Source of the DNA: Pseudomonadota bacterium
Lineage (GTDB): Bacteria > Pseudomonadota > Gammaproteobacteria > Xanthomonadales > Xanthomonadaceae
DNA: 31,354 nucleotides
NCBI GenBank assembly: GCA_023430045.1
Contig: JAEZCF010000043.1
Span: 1-31,354 of the forward strand
Direction of reading: 5' to 3'
The notes under the pieces are model-generated. The model had not been told where the DNA came from. It did not search any database and saw nothing but the letters and a program-made list of their open reading frames with translations. The position numbers were made by a program, and so were the translations under genes. Below, piece after piece: positions 1 through 6,611 of the stretch (its first letter is position 1; every line of letters starts with the position of its first letter).

Positions 1-52
1 CCCCCCCCCCGGCCCCCCCCCCCCCCGCCGCCCGGGGGGGGGGGGGGCGCCC
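1..52. other. homopolymeric C/G low-complexity sequence at window start
   Basis: Runs of C followed by a run of 14 or more G, with almost no A or T. It has no coding character and is unlike anything else in the window. It most likely reflects a contig end or base-calling failure in a GC-rich region rather than real biology, although a real GC hairpin (the C run can pair with the G run) cannot be excluded. Confidence 0.6.
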
Positions 53-294
53 GGGCCCTGCGGGCCGCGCCGGCCGGAGTCCTGCGCGGGTGGCGGTGCG
101 TGCCTGGACATGGCGGCTCTCCGTTGCTCGACCCGGATGGTAGCCGCCAGGGCCGCTGGACGCCGGTGGATGCCGGTCCGCGGCGGTGAGGGGGACGAAG
201 GCCGTACGGGCCGGCAAGGGCAGGGGGCTCGGGTGGAGGCGGATGCTGCACTGCGGTACCCTTGCCGACTTTGCCGCAGCCGCCGCGACCCGCA
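53..294. other. leader region upstream of leuS, no gene seen
   Basis: About 240 bases of GC-rich sequence before leuS. Open frames here continue out of frame into leuS and have arginine/proline-rich shadow composition, so I do not call a gene. I see no clear promoter hexamers or hairpin with a T tract. The leuS promoter presumably lies here or further upstream. Confidence 0.4.
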
Positions 295-2943
295 ATGTCC
301 GCCGTCCCCGAAAACGCCTCCGCCTACGATCCCAAGCCGGTCGAATCCGCCGCCCAGGCGTTCTGGGAATCGACCCGTGCCTTCGAGGTGGACGAATCCA
401 CCGACAAGCCCAAGTACTACTGCCTGTCGATGCTGCCGTACCCGTCCGGCGCGCTGCACATGGGCCACGTGCGCAACTACACCATCGGCGACGTGATCAG
501 CCGCTACAAGCGCATGACCGGGCACAACGTGCTGCAGCCGATGGGCTGGGACGCGTTCGGCCTGCCGGCGGAGAACGCCGCGATCAAGAACAAGGTCGCG
601 CCGGCGAAGTGGACGTACCGGAACATCGAGCACATGCGCTCGCAGCTGAAGCTGCTTGGCTATGCGATCGACTGGTCGCGCGAGTTCGCCACCTGCACGC
701 CGGATTACTACGTGCACGAGCAGCGCATGTTCGTGCGCCTGATGCGCAAGGGCCTGGCCTACCGCAAGAACGCGGTGGTCAACTGGGATCCGGTGGACCA
801 GACCGTGCTGGCCAACGAGCAGGTGATCGACGGCCGCGGCTGGCGTTCCGGCGCGCTGGTGGAAAAGCGCGAGATCCCGCAGTGGTTCCTGCGCATCACC
901 GATTACGCCCAGGAACTTCTGGATGGCCTGGACGAGCTGGACGGCTGGCCTGAATCGGTCAAGACGATGCAGCGCAACTGGATCGGGCGCTCCGAAGGCC
1001 TGGAGATCCAGTTCGCGGTGCGTGATGTGGATGGCGCCGCGCTGGATCCGCTGCGGGTGTTCACCACGCGGCCGGACACCGTGATGGGCGTGACCTTCGT
1101 TTCCATCGCCGGCGAACATCCGCTGGCGCTGCATGCGGCGAAGACCAACCCGGCGCTGGCGGCGATGCTGTCGGAAATGAAGCAGGGCGGCGTGTCCGAA
1201 GCAGAACTGGAAACCCAGGAGAAGCGCGGACTGGATACCGGCCTGCGCGCGATCCATCCGGTGACCGGCGAGCAGGTGCCGGTGTGGGTCGCCAACTTCG
1301 TGCTGATGGGCTATGGCACCGGCGCGGTGATGGCCGTTCCCGGCCACGATCAGCGCGACAATGAGTTCGCCAACAAGTACACCCTGCCGATCCGCCAGGT
1401 CATCGCCCTGAAGGATCCGCGCAACGATGATGAACGCAGCTGGGACGGCGCGCGCTGGCAGGACTGGTACAGCGACAAGAGCCGTCAGACCGAGCTGGTC
1501 AATTCCGCCGAATTCGATGGCCTGGATTTCCAGGGCGCCTTCGAGGCGCTGGCCGAGCGTTTCGAGCGCAAGGCCCAGGGTCAGCGCCGGGTGAACTACC
1601 GCCTGCGCGACTGGGGCGTGAGCCGCCAGCGCTACTGGGGCTGTCCGATTCCGGTGATCTACTGCGACAGGTGTGGCGCGGTGCCGGTGCCGGAAGAACA
1701 GCTGCCGGTGATCCTGCCGGAGGACGTTGCGTTCTCCGGGACCGGTTCGCCGATCAAGACCGACCCGGAATGGCGCAGGACCACCTGCCCGGACTGCGGT
1801 GGCGCGGCCGAGCGCGAGACCGACACCTTCGATACCTTCATGGAATCGAGCTGGTACTACGCCCGTTACACCTCGCCCGGCGCCCGCGATGCGGTGGACA
1901 AGCGCGGCAACTACTGGCTTCCGGTGGACCAGTACATCGGTGGCATCGAGCACGCGATCCTGCACCTGATGTATTTCCGCTTCTACCACAAGCTGTTGCG
2001 CGACGCGCGCATGGTGGACAGCAACGAACCGGCGCAGAACCTGCTGTGCCAAGGCATGGTGATCGCCGAGACCTATTACCGCGCCAACCCGGATGGCTCG
2101 AAGGACTGGATCAATCCGGCCGATGTGGAAGTGCAGCGCGATGAGCGCGGCCGGATCACCGGCGCCACCCTGATCGCCGACGGCCAGCCGGTGGTGGTGG
2201 GGGGTACCGAGAAGATGTCCAAGTCGAAGAACAACGGCGTGGACCCGCAGGCGATGGTCGGCAAGTACGGTGCGGATACCGTGCGGCTGTTCTCGATGTT
2301 CGCCGCGCCGCCGGAACAGTCGCTGGAGTGGAACGAAGCCGGCGTCGACGGCATGGCCCGCTTCCTGCGCCGCCTGTGGGCACAGGTGCAGAAGCACGCT
2401 GCCGACGGCGCAGCCCCGGCACTGGACGTGGCCGCGCTGGATGCCAGCCAGAAGGCGCTGCGCCGCAAGACCCACGAAACCATTGGCAAGGTGGGTGACG
2501 ACTATGGTCGTCGCCACAGCTTCAATACCGCGATTGCCGCAGTGATGGAACTGATGAATGCATTGGCGAAGTTCGACGATGACGGCGCGCAGGGCCGCGC
2601 CGTGCGCCATGAAGCGCTGCAGTCCATCGTGCTGATGCTCAACCCGATCACCCCGCACGCCAGCCATGCCCTGTGGCAGGTGCTGGGCCACGGCGAGACA
2701 TTGCTGGAAGACCAGGCATTCCCGCAGGTGGACACGGCTGCGCTGGTGCGCGACGCACTGACCCTGGCCGTGCAGGTCAATGGAAAGCTGCGCGGCACCA
2801 TCGAGGTCGCCGCCGACGCCCCGCGCGAGCAGGTCGAAGCGCTGGCGCTGGCCGAGCCGAACGCGGCCAGGTTCATGGAAGGCCTGACCGTGCGCAAGAT
2901 CATCATCGTGCCCGGCAAGATCGTGAACATCGTCGCCGCCTGA
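295..2943 (+). CDS. leuS: leucyl-tRNA synthetase
   Basis: Class I aminoacyl-tRNA synthetase that charges tRNA-Leu in the cytoplasm. The 882-residue product has the usual bacterial LeuRS length. The HIGH signature appears as HMGH at residues 55-58 within a typical MLPYPSG context. The CP1 editing domain shows the threonine-rich TTRPDT motif at 257-262 and a GYGTGAVMAVPGHDQRD segment. The KMSKS loop is at 640-644, followed by the anticodon-binding and C-terminal domains. I chose the ATG at 295; a TTG at 262 would add 11 residues that look like leader (Pro-rich). No strong Shine-Dalgarno is visible before either. It is the first gene of a same-strand run with lptE, holA and nadD, an order common in gammaproteobacteria, but a 135-bp gap with a palindromic repeat separates it from lptE. 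Confidence 0.97.
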   Translation: MSAVPENASAYDPKPVESAAQAFWESTRAFEVDESTDKPKYYCLSMLPYPSGALHMGHVRNYTIGDVISRYKRMTGHNVLQPMGWDAFGLPAENAAIKNKVAPAKWTYRNIEHMRSQLKLLGYAIDWSREFATCTPDYYVHEQRMFVRLMRKGLAYRKNAVVNWDPVDQTVLANEQVIDGRGWRSGALVEKREIPQWFLRITDYAQELLDGLDELDGWPESVKTMQRNWIGRSEGLEIQFAVRDVDGAALDPLRVFTTRPDTVMGVTFVSIAGEHPLALHAAKTNPALAAMLSEMKQGGVSEAELETQEKRGLDTGLRAIHPVTGEQVPVWVANFVLMGYGTGAVMAVPGHDQRDNEFANKYTLPIRQVIALKDPRNDDERSWDGARWQDWYSDKSRQTELVNSAEFDGLDFQGAFEALAERFERKAQGQRRVNYRLRDWGVSRQRYWGCPIPVIYCDRCGAVPVPEEQLPVILPEDVAFSGTGSPIKTDPEWRRTTCPDCGGAAERETDTFDTFMESSWYYARYTSPGARDAVDKRGNYWLPVDQYIGGIEHAILHLMYFRFYHKLLRDARMVDSNEPAQNLLCQGMVIAETYYRANPDGSKDWINPADVEVQRDERGRITGATLIADGQPVVVGGTEKMSKSKNNGVDPQAMVGKYGADTVRLFSMFAAPPEQSLEWNEAGVDGMARFLRRLWAQVQKHAADGAAPALDVAALDASQKALRRKTHETIGKVGDDYGRRHSFNTAIAAVMELMNALAKFDDDGAQGRAVRHEALQSIVLMLNPITPHASHALWQVLGHGETLLEDQAFPQVDTAALVRDALTLAVQVNGKLRGTIEVAADAPREQVEALALAEPNAARFMEGLTVRKIIIVPGKIVNIVAA

Positions 2944-2944
2944 A

Positions 2945-3000
2945 GGAAAATGGGGGACGGAGGAGGTTAATTACGATTAACCACCTCCGTCCCCATTTCC
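2945..3000. repeat. long imperfect palindrome between leuS and lptE (REP/MITE-like)
   Basis: Starts two bases after the leuS stop. Left arm 2945-2970 and right arm 2977-3000 are complementary over about 24 positions with two single-base bulges and one mismatch, around a 6-base loop (TTACGA). The arms contain ATGGGGGACGGAGGAGG on one side and CCACCTCCGTCCCCAT on the other, with TTAA at the inner edge. The GGGGACGGAGG core resembles repeats I remember near REP-associated (Y1) transposases in proteobacteria; that link is from memory. It could also act as a transcription terminator or mRNA 3' stabiliser for leuS, although it has no T tract. Confidence 0.75.
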
Positions 3001-3078
3001 CGTGGTCTACCCCCTTCGTTCACGTGCCATCGGGCAGGCTGTGTTGCCGCAGCCGCCCGGCTCCTACAGACTGTGTCC

Positions 3079-3699
3079 ATGACCCGAATCCTGCTCGCCC
3101 TCCTCATCGCCACCGGCCTGGCCGGCTGCGGTTTCCACATGCGCAACAAGCTGATGTTGCCGGCCGATACCGCCGCGGTGAAGGTGGTCTCCAGCGCGCC
3201 CTACAGTGAGCTGGCCAAGTTGCTGCGCCGAAGCCTGCGCGCATCGGGTGCCACGCTGGCGGACGAGGATTCGACGAGCCCGGCCTCGCAGCTGCAGGTG
3301 CTGTCCGAACGCTGGGGCGATCTGCCCATCGCCATCGATGCGCAGGGCCGCGCGCAGGAATACAGCCTGCGTTACGCGGTGATCTTCATCTTCCGCCGCG
3401 AGGACGGCAGCGAACTGGTGCCACAGCAGGTCATCGAACTGTCGCGCGATTACGTGTCGCCGCCGACCGATGCCACCGGCACCACCACCGAACGTGAGAT
3501 CCTCGCCGATGAACTGCGTCGGGAGATGTCGGCCTCGATCATCCGCCGCATCGACAGCGTGGTCCGCAACGAACTGCATGAGGGTCGCAGCCTGTCCGCG
3601 CCGGCACCTGGCACGGTCATCCCGGCAGGCCCGGCGCCGGCCGGCGTACCGGCCATCCAGCAGGACCCCGAACCGGCTGCGACGCCGGTACGGGACTGA
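3079..3699 (+). CDS. lptE: LPS-assembly lipoprotein LptE
   Basis: Outer-membrane lipoprotein that plugs the LptD barrel and is needed to insert lipopolysaccharide in the outer leaflet. The 206-residue product begins with a short basic region, a hydrophobic helix and a lipobox LAGC, with the modified Cys at residue 17, followed by GFHMR, as in LptE/RlpB proteins. The middle part matches the family (YSELAKLLRRSLRASG; RRIDSVVRNEL). The last ~35 residues are rich in Pro and Ala and look like a disordered tail. I chose the ATG at 3079; a GTG at 3073 would add only two residues. It lies 14 bp upstream of holA on the same strand, the usual rlpB-holA arrangement. Confidence 0.93.
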   Translation: MTRILLALLIATGLAGCGFHMRNKLMLPADTAAVKVVSSAPYSELAKLLRRSLRASGATLADEDSTSPASQLQVLSERWGDLPIAIDAQGRAQEYSLRYAVIFIFRREDGSELVPQQVIELSRDYVSPPTDATGTTTEREILADELRREMSASIIRRIDSVVRNELHEGRSLSAPAPGTVIPAGPAPAGVPAIQQDPEPAATPVRD

Positions 3700-3713
3700 G
3701 CCGGAACAGCGGC

Positions 3714-4754
3714 ATGGAAATGCGCCCGGAGCAGTTGGCCAGCGCCCCAGGCGGCCAGCCGCTGGCGTCTGTCTACCTGATTGCCGGGCCGGAGAACCTG
3801 CGAGTCCTGGAAGCGGCCGACGCGGTCCGTCGCCGTGCCCGCGCCGAAGGCATCGACGAGCGTGAGGTCTTCGACGCCGACGGGCGGGATTTCGATTGGC
3901 AGCAGCTGCAGGCAGGCTTCAATGCGCCCAGCCTGTTCAGTGCGCGGCGCCTGATCGAAGTGCGCCTGCCGAGCGGCAAGCCCGGCAAGGAGGGCGCCCA
4001 GGTCATCAGTGACTTCTGCGCGGCGCCGCCATCGGATGTGGTGCTGCTGATCACCGCCAACGAATGGAGCAAGGCGCACCAGGGCAAATGGGCCGATGCG
4101 GTCAGCCGTGCCGGCGTGCTGTCGGTGGCGTGGGCGATCAAGCCGCACGAGCTGCCGGAATGGATCGAGCGCCGCCTGCGCGGCAAGGGCCTGCGGGCCG
4201 ATCCCGGCGCCGTGCAGCGGCTTGCCGAGCGGGTGGAGGGCAACCTGCTGGCCGCCGCACAGGAGATCGACAAGCTGGCCCTGCTGGTCGATGACGGCCA
4301 GGTGCTGGATGTGGAGCGAATGGACGGCCTGGTGGCCGACGCCGCCCGCTACGATGTCTTCCGGCTGGTCGAAACCACGTTCTCGGGCCAACCTGTCGCG
4401 GTACTGCGCATGCTGGCCGGGCTGCGTGCGGAGGGCGAGGCGGTGGCCGCTCTGATGCCGATCGTCATCCGTGAACTGCTTGCTGGCGCGGCGCTGGCAC
4501 AGGTGCAGGCACGCGGCGGTAACCTGGCAGCGGAAATGAAGTCGCGCGGCATATGGGAATCGCGGCAGGCGCCCTACAAGCGCGCGCTGCAGCGGCACCC
4601 GGAAAGCCGGCGCTGGGAGCGCTTCGTCGCCGAAGCGGGGCAGGTGGACCGTATCGCCAAGGGGCGTGCCGATGGCGACCCGTGGCTGTCGCTGGAGCGC
4701 CTGCTGGTGGCGGTATCCGAAGCGCGCGCGGTACGCCTGCTCGTCCGCGCCTGA
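3714..4754 (+). CDS. holA: DNA polymerase III delta subunit
   Basis: Delta subunit of the clamp loader, which opens the beta sliding clamp so it can be placed on primed DNA. The 346-residue length matches the family (about 340). The N-terminal part has the delta-type strand VYLIAGPENLRVLEAADAVR and the later segment VVLLITANEWSK, corresponding to the AAA+-like fold of delta that does not hydrolyse ATP. The C-terminal collar domain is helical (ALQRHPESRRWERFVAEAGQVDR). Start ATG at 3714; a second ATG two codons later (3720) is an alternative, and neither has a strong ribosome-binding site. Nine bases separate it from nadD, so the genes are probably cotranscribed. Confidence 0.93.
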   Translation: MEMRPEQLASAPGGQPLASVYLIAGPENLRVLEAADAVRRRARAEGIDEREVFDADGRDFDWQQLQAGFNAPSLFSARRLIEVRLPSGKPGKEGAQVISDFCAAPPSDVVLLITANEWSKAHQGKWADAVSRAGVLSVAWAIKPHELPEWIERRLRGKGLRADPGAVQRLAERVEGNLLAAAQEIDKLALLVDDGQVLDVERMDGLVADAARYDVFRLVETTFSGQPVAVLRMLAGLRAEGEAVAALMPIVIRELLAGAALAQVQARGGNLAAEMKSRGIWESRQAPYKRALQRHPESRRWERFVAEAGQVDRIAKGRADGDPWLSLERLLVAVSEARAVRLLVRA

Positions 4755-4763
4755 GCAGCCCTT

Positions 4764-5429
4764 ATGACCCTGCGCATCTACTACGGGGGCACCTTCGATC
4801 CGGTGCATCTGGGGCATATGGCTATCGCCCGTGCGGCGCGCGATGAGCTGCAGGTGGCCGTGCGCCTGTTGCCTTCGGCGGATCCGCCGCACCGTCCCGC
4901 GCCGGGAGCGGATGCGGCGCAGCGTTGCCGGATGCTGGAACTTGCCATCGGCGACGAGCCGGGACTGCTGCTGGACCGCCGTGAACTGGAGCGCGCCGCA
5001 CGCAGGCCTGGCGTGCCGTCCTATACCGTGGACACCCTGGCCGAGCTGCGTGCGGAACTGGGGCCGGCGAGGCCGCTGGCCTGGCTGGTGGGTGCCGACA
5101 GTCTGCTGGCGCTGGACCAGTGGCATCGCTGGCATGAGCTCTTCGACCTGGCGCATTTCATCGTTGCGGACCGTCCGGGCAGTGATCTGCTGCAGGCCGT
5201 CGGCGGCGAGCTGGGGCAGGTGCTGCAATCGCGCTGGACCGACGACGGGCAGGCGCTTTTCGCGTCCCCCGCTGGCCGCGTGCTGCGCCTGCACCAGCCA
5301 CTGCGCAGCGAATCGGCCAGCGAGGTAAGGGCGCGCCTCGCCAGCCACGGTGCGTGGCGCGAGCTGCTGCCGCCACCAGTGGCCGACCATGTCGCCCGCG
5401 AAGGGCTGTATCGCCTGCCGGCTCCGTGA
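4764..5429 (+). CDS. nadD: nicotinate-nucleotide adenylyltransferase
   Basis: Transfers AMP from ATP to nicotinate mononucleotide, giving deamido-NAD in the NAD pathway. The nucleotidyltransferase signature GGTFDPVHLGH is at residues 8-18, with the HxGH-type histidines at 15 and 18. The segment PSYTVDTLAEL followed by WLVGADSLLALDQWHRW is characteristic of NadD. The C-terminal ISxTxxR motif appears as a degenerate SASEVR. The length, 221 residues, is normal. The gene lies nine bases after holA; lptE-holA-nadD-rsfS-rlmH is a conserved gammaproteobacterial order. The next gene, rsfS, starts 58 bases downstream and appears to have its own promoter element. Confidence 0.95.
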   Translation: MTLRIYYGGTFDPVHLGHMAIARAARDELQVAVRLLPSADPPHRPAPGADAAQRCRMLELAIGDEPGLLLDRRELERAARRPGVPSYTVDTLAELRAELGPARPLAWLVGADSLLALDQWHRWHELFDLAHFIVADRPGSDLLQAVGGELGQVLQSRWTDDGQALFASPAGRVLRLHQPLRSESASEVRARLASHGAWRELLPPPVADHVAREGLYRLPAP

Positions 5430-5452
5430 ATACCGTCGACGCGGCATGCCCG

Positions 5453-5458
5453 TATAAT
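5453..5458 (+). promoter_or_regulatory. candidate -10 element for rsfS
   Basis: A perfect TATAAT hexamer in the short nadD-rsfS gap, about 30 bases before the rsfS start. It stands out in this GC-rich sequence. No convincing -35 hexamer is seen 16-18 bases upstream, so this is only a candidate internal promoter. Confidence 0.45.
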
Positions 5459-5487
5459 CCTTTCTACGTTCATCGAGCCAGACAGCA

Positions 5488-5904
5488 TTGAGCAACCAGA
5501 CCCAACCCCAGACCATCAAGGTCGACCTGCCCAGCCCGCCGCCTTCCGTCGAGGAACTGCTGGCATGTGTGATGGATGCCACCGAGGAACTGAAGGCCAG
5601 GGAAGTGGTCCAGGTGGATGTGCGCGGCAAATCCAGCGTCGCCGATTACATGGTGATCGCCTCGGGCACGTCGTCCCGCCACGTCAAATCCATCGCCGAT
5701 GAAGTAGTGCGTTTTGCCAAGAAGCTCGACGTGATGCCGCTGGGCGTTGAAGGCGAGCGCGAGGCCGAATGGGTGCTGGTGGACCTGGGCGATGTGATCG
5801 TCCATGTGATGCTGCCGCGCGTGCGCGAATTCTATGCGCTGGAGCGCCTGTGGACCGTCGGCGACCAGCCGGTGGCCGATAGCGATGAAGACGACGCGGC
5901 CTGA
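5488..5904 (+). CDS. rsfS: ribosome silencing factor RsfS
   Basis: Binds ribosomal protein L14 (uL14) on the large subunit and blocks joining with the small subunit when nutrients are low. The 138-residue product has the family core (ATEELKAREVVQVDVRGKSSVADYMVIASGTSSRHVKSIAD; then GEREAEWVLVDLGDVIVHVMLPRVREFYALERLW). The acidic C-terminal tail (DSDEDDAA) is normal. The first usable codon is TTG at 5488; no in-frame ATG lies before the conserved core, so I accept the TTG start. A TATAAT lies about 30 bases upstream. It is followed by rlmH, its common partner, after 75 bases that hold a hairpin. Confidence 0.93.
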   Translation: MSNQTQPQTIKVDLPSPPPSVEELLACVMDATEELKAREVVQVDVRGKSSVADYMVIASGTSSRHVKSIADEVVRFAKKLDVMPLGVEGEREAEWVLVDLGDVIVHVMLPRVREFYALERLWTVGDQPVADSDEDDAA

Positions 5905-5929
5905 GCTCGGGGCTGACGCCAGCGTGTGT

Positions 5930-5962
5930 ACGCCGACGGCGCCGAAGGGCACCGTCGGGCGT
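5930..5962 (+). other. hairpin in the rsfS-rlmH gap
   Basis: Arms ACGCCGACGG (5930-5939) and CCGTCGGGCGT (5952-5962) pair with one bulged base, and the right arm runs straight into TTT and then the strong GAGGAGGAG ribosome-binding site of rlmH. It could be a weak terminator or an mRNA structure that tunes rlmH expression. The T tract is too short to call a terminator. Confidence 0.3.
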
Positions 5963-5979
5963 TTGAGGAGGAGCCAAGC

Positions 5980-6450
5980 ATGAAAGCACGCCTGATCGCG
6001 ACCGGCGAACGCGCGCCGGCCTGGGTGGCGCAGGGGTTCGCCGAATACCAGAAGCGGCTGTCGCACTGGCTGCCGTTCGAACTGGTGGAGATCGAGCCGG
6101 GCCTGCGCGGCAAGGGCCGCGATGCGCGCCGCGCCACCGAGGACGAGGGCCGGCGGGTGATCGCTGCGCTGCCGAAGAGCGCGTATGTGGTTGCGCTCGA
6201 TGTGCCGGGACGGCAGCTCAGTTCGGAACAGCTGGCGCAGCGTCTGGAGCACTGGCGCGGGCAGGGCAGGGACCTGGCGTTCCTGATCGGCGGGCCCGAA
6301 GGGCATTCGCCGGAAGTATCGGCCCTGGCTGATGAGAAATGGTCGATCGGGCCGTTGACGCTGCCGCACATGCTGGTGCGTCTGGTGGTGGCCGAGCAGC
6401 TGTATCGCGCGGCGGCGATGCTGGCCAACCACCCCTACCATCGTGCATGA
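5980..6450 (+). CDS. rlmH: 23S rRNA pseudouridine-1915 N3-methyltransferase
   Basis: SPOUT-class methyltransferase that methylates pseudouridine 1915 in helix 69 of 23S rRNA using S-adenosylmethionine. The product is 156 residues, the standard RlmH length. The trefoil-knot SAM-binding motif FLIGGPEG lies at 101-108, and the C-terminus LTLPHMLVRLVVAEQLYRAA...HPYHRA is diagnostic, with HPYH at 151-154 near the active site. I chose the ATG at 5980 because a strong GAGGAGGAG lies 7 bases before it; an earlier in-frame start at 5926 would add 18 poorly conserved residues. The gene ends the housekeeping run and is followed by a tRNA gene. Confidence 0.96.
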   Translation: MKARLIATGERAPAWVAQGFAEYQKRLSHWLPFELVEIEPGLRGKGRDARRATEDEGRRVIAALPKSAYVVALDVPGRQLSSEQLAQRLEHWRGQGRDLAFLIGGPEGHSPEVSALADEKWSIGPLTLPHMLVRLVVAEQLYRAAAMLANHPYHRA

Positions 6451-6457
6451 AATCCGC

Positions 6458-6463
6458 TATACT
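6458..6463 (+). promoter_or_regulatory. candidate -10 element of the tRNA-Asn gene
   Basis: TATACT, eight bases after the rlmH stop and eight bases before the first base of the mature tRNA. This is the right distance for a tRNA promoter with a very short 5' leader. No good -35 hexamer is visible, so the tRNA may also be read through from rlmH. Confidence 0.4.
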
Positions 6464-6471
6464 GGCGGTCT

Positions 6472-6548
6472 GCCCGAATAGCTCAGCCGGTTAGAGCACT
6501 TGACTGTTAATCAGGGGGTCGTTGGTTCGAGTCCAACTTCGGGCGCCA
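6472..6548 (+). tRNA. tRNA-Asn (anticodon GTT)
   Basis: A 77-base cloverleaf. The acceptor stem pairs GCCCGAA with TTCGGGC; the D arm begins GCTCAG; the anticodon stem CTTGA/TCAGG holds the loop CTGTTAA, with anticodon GTT at 6506-6508; the T arm GTTGG-TTCGAGT-CCAAC is perfect. The discriminator base G and the CCA end are encoded in the DNA. It reads AAC/AAT codons. It lies between rlmH and an inset of genes that separates rlmH from maf. I found no second copy of its 3' end nearby that would mark an integration site. Confidence 0.97.
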
Positions 6549-6555
6549 TATTCGA

Positions 6556-6590
6556 AAAAAGCCTCGCAGCGATGCGAGGCTTTTTCATTT
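6556..6590. terminator. bidirectional intrinsic terminator
   Basis: Perfect 8-bp stem GCCTCGCA (6561-6568) / TGCGAGGC (6573-6580) with a GCGA tetraloop, flanked by AAAAA on the left and TTTTTCATTTT on the right. It can stop transcription from the tRNA side on the + strand and from the convergent TonB-receptor gene on the - strand. Confidence 0.93.
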
Positions 6591-6611
6591 TCCGCCCAGT
6601 TGTTTTTCCGG

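Noticed and set aside
110..953. two + strand frames at the beginning, overlapping leuS in other frames
   Set aside because: Pro/Arg/Ala-rich shadows with no ribosome-binding site; they run into the strongly conserved leuS frame.
3040..3072. REP-like GTAGGAGCCGGG sequence (- strand) just before lptE
   Set aside because: It starts with a GTAG-like head, but the stem is too imperfect to call; it may be a chance or very decayed copy.
3450..5630. 726-residue open frame on the - strand, antisense to lptE, holA and nadD
   Set aside because: High GC content leaves long stop-free antisense frames. The composition (Gln, His, Arg, Ala-rich) is that of a shadow, and three well-recognised genes occupy the other strand.
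6472..6548. tRNA-Asn as an att site of an integrated element
   Set aside because: I could not find a duplicate of the tRNA 3' end downstream, and there is no integrase or phage gene in the inset.
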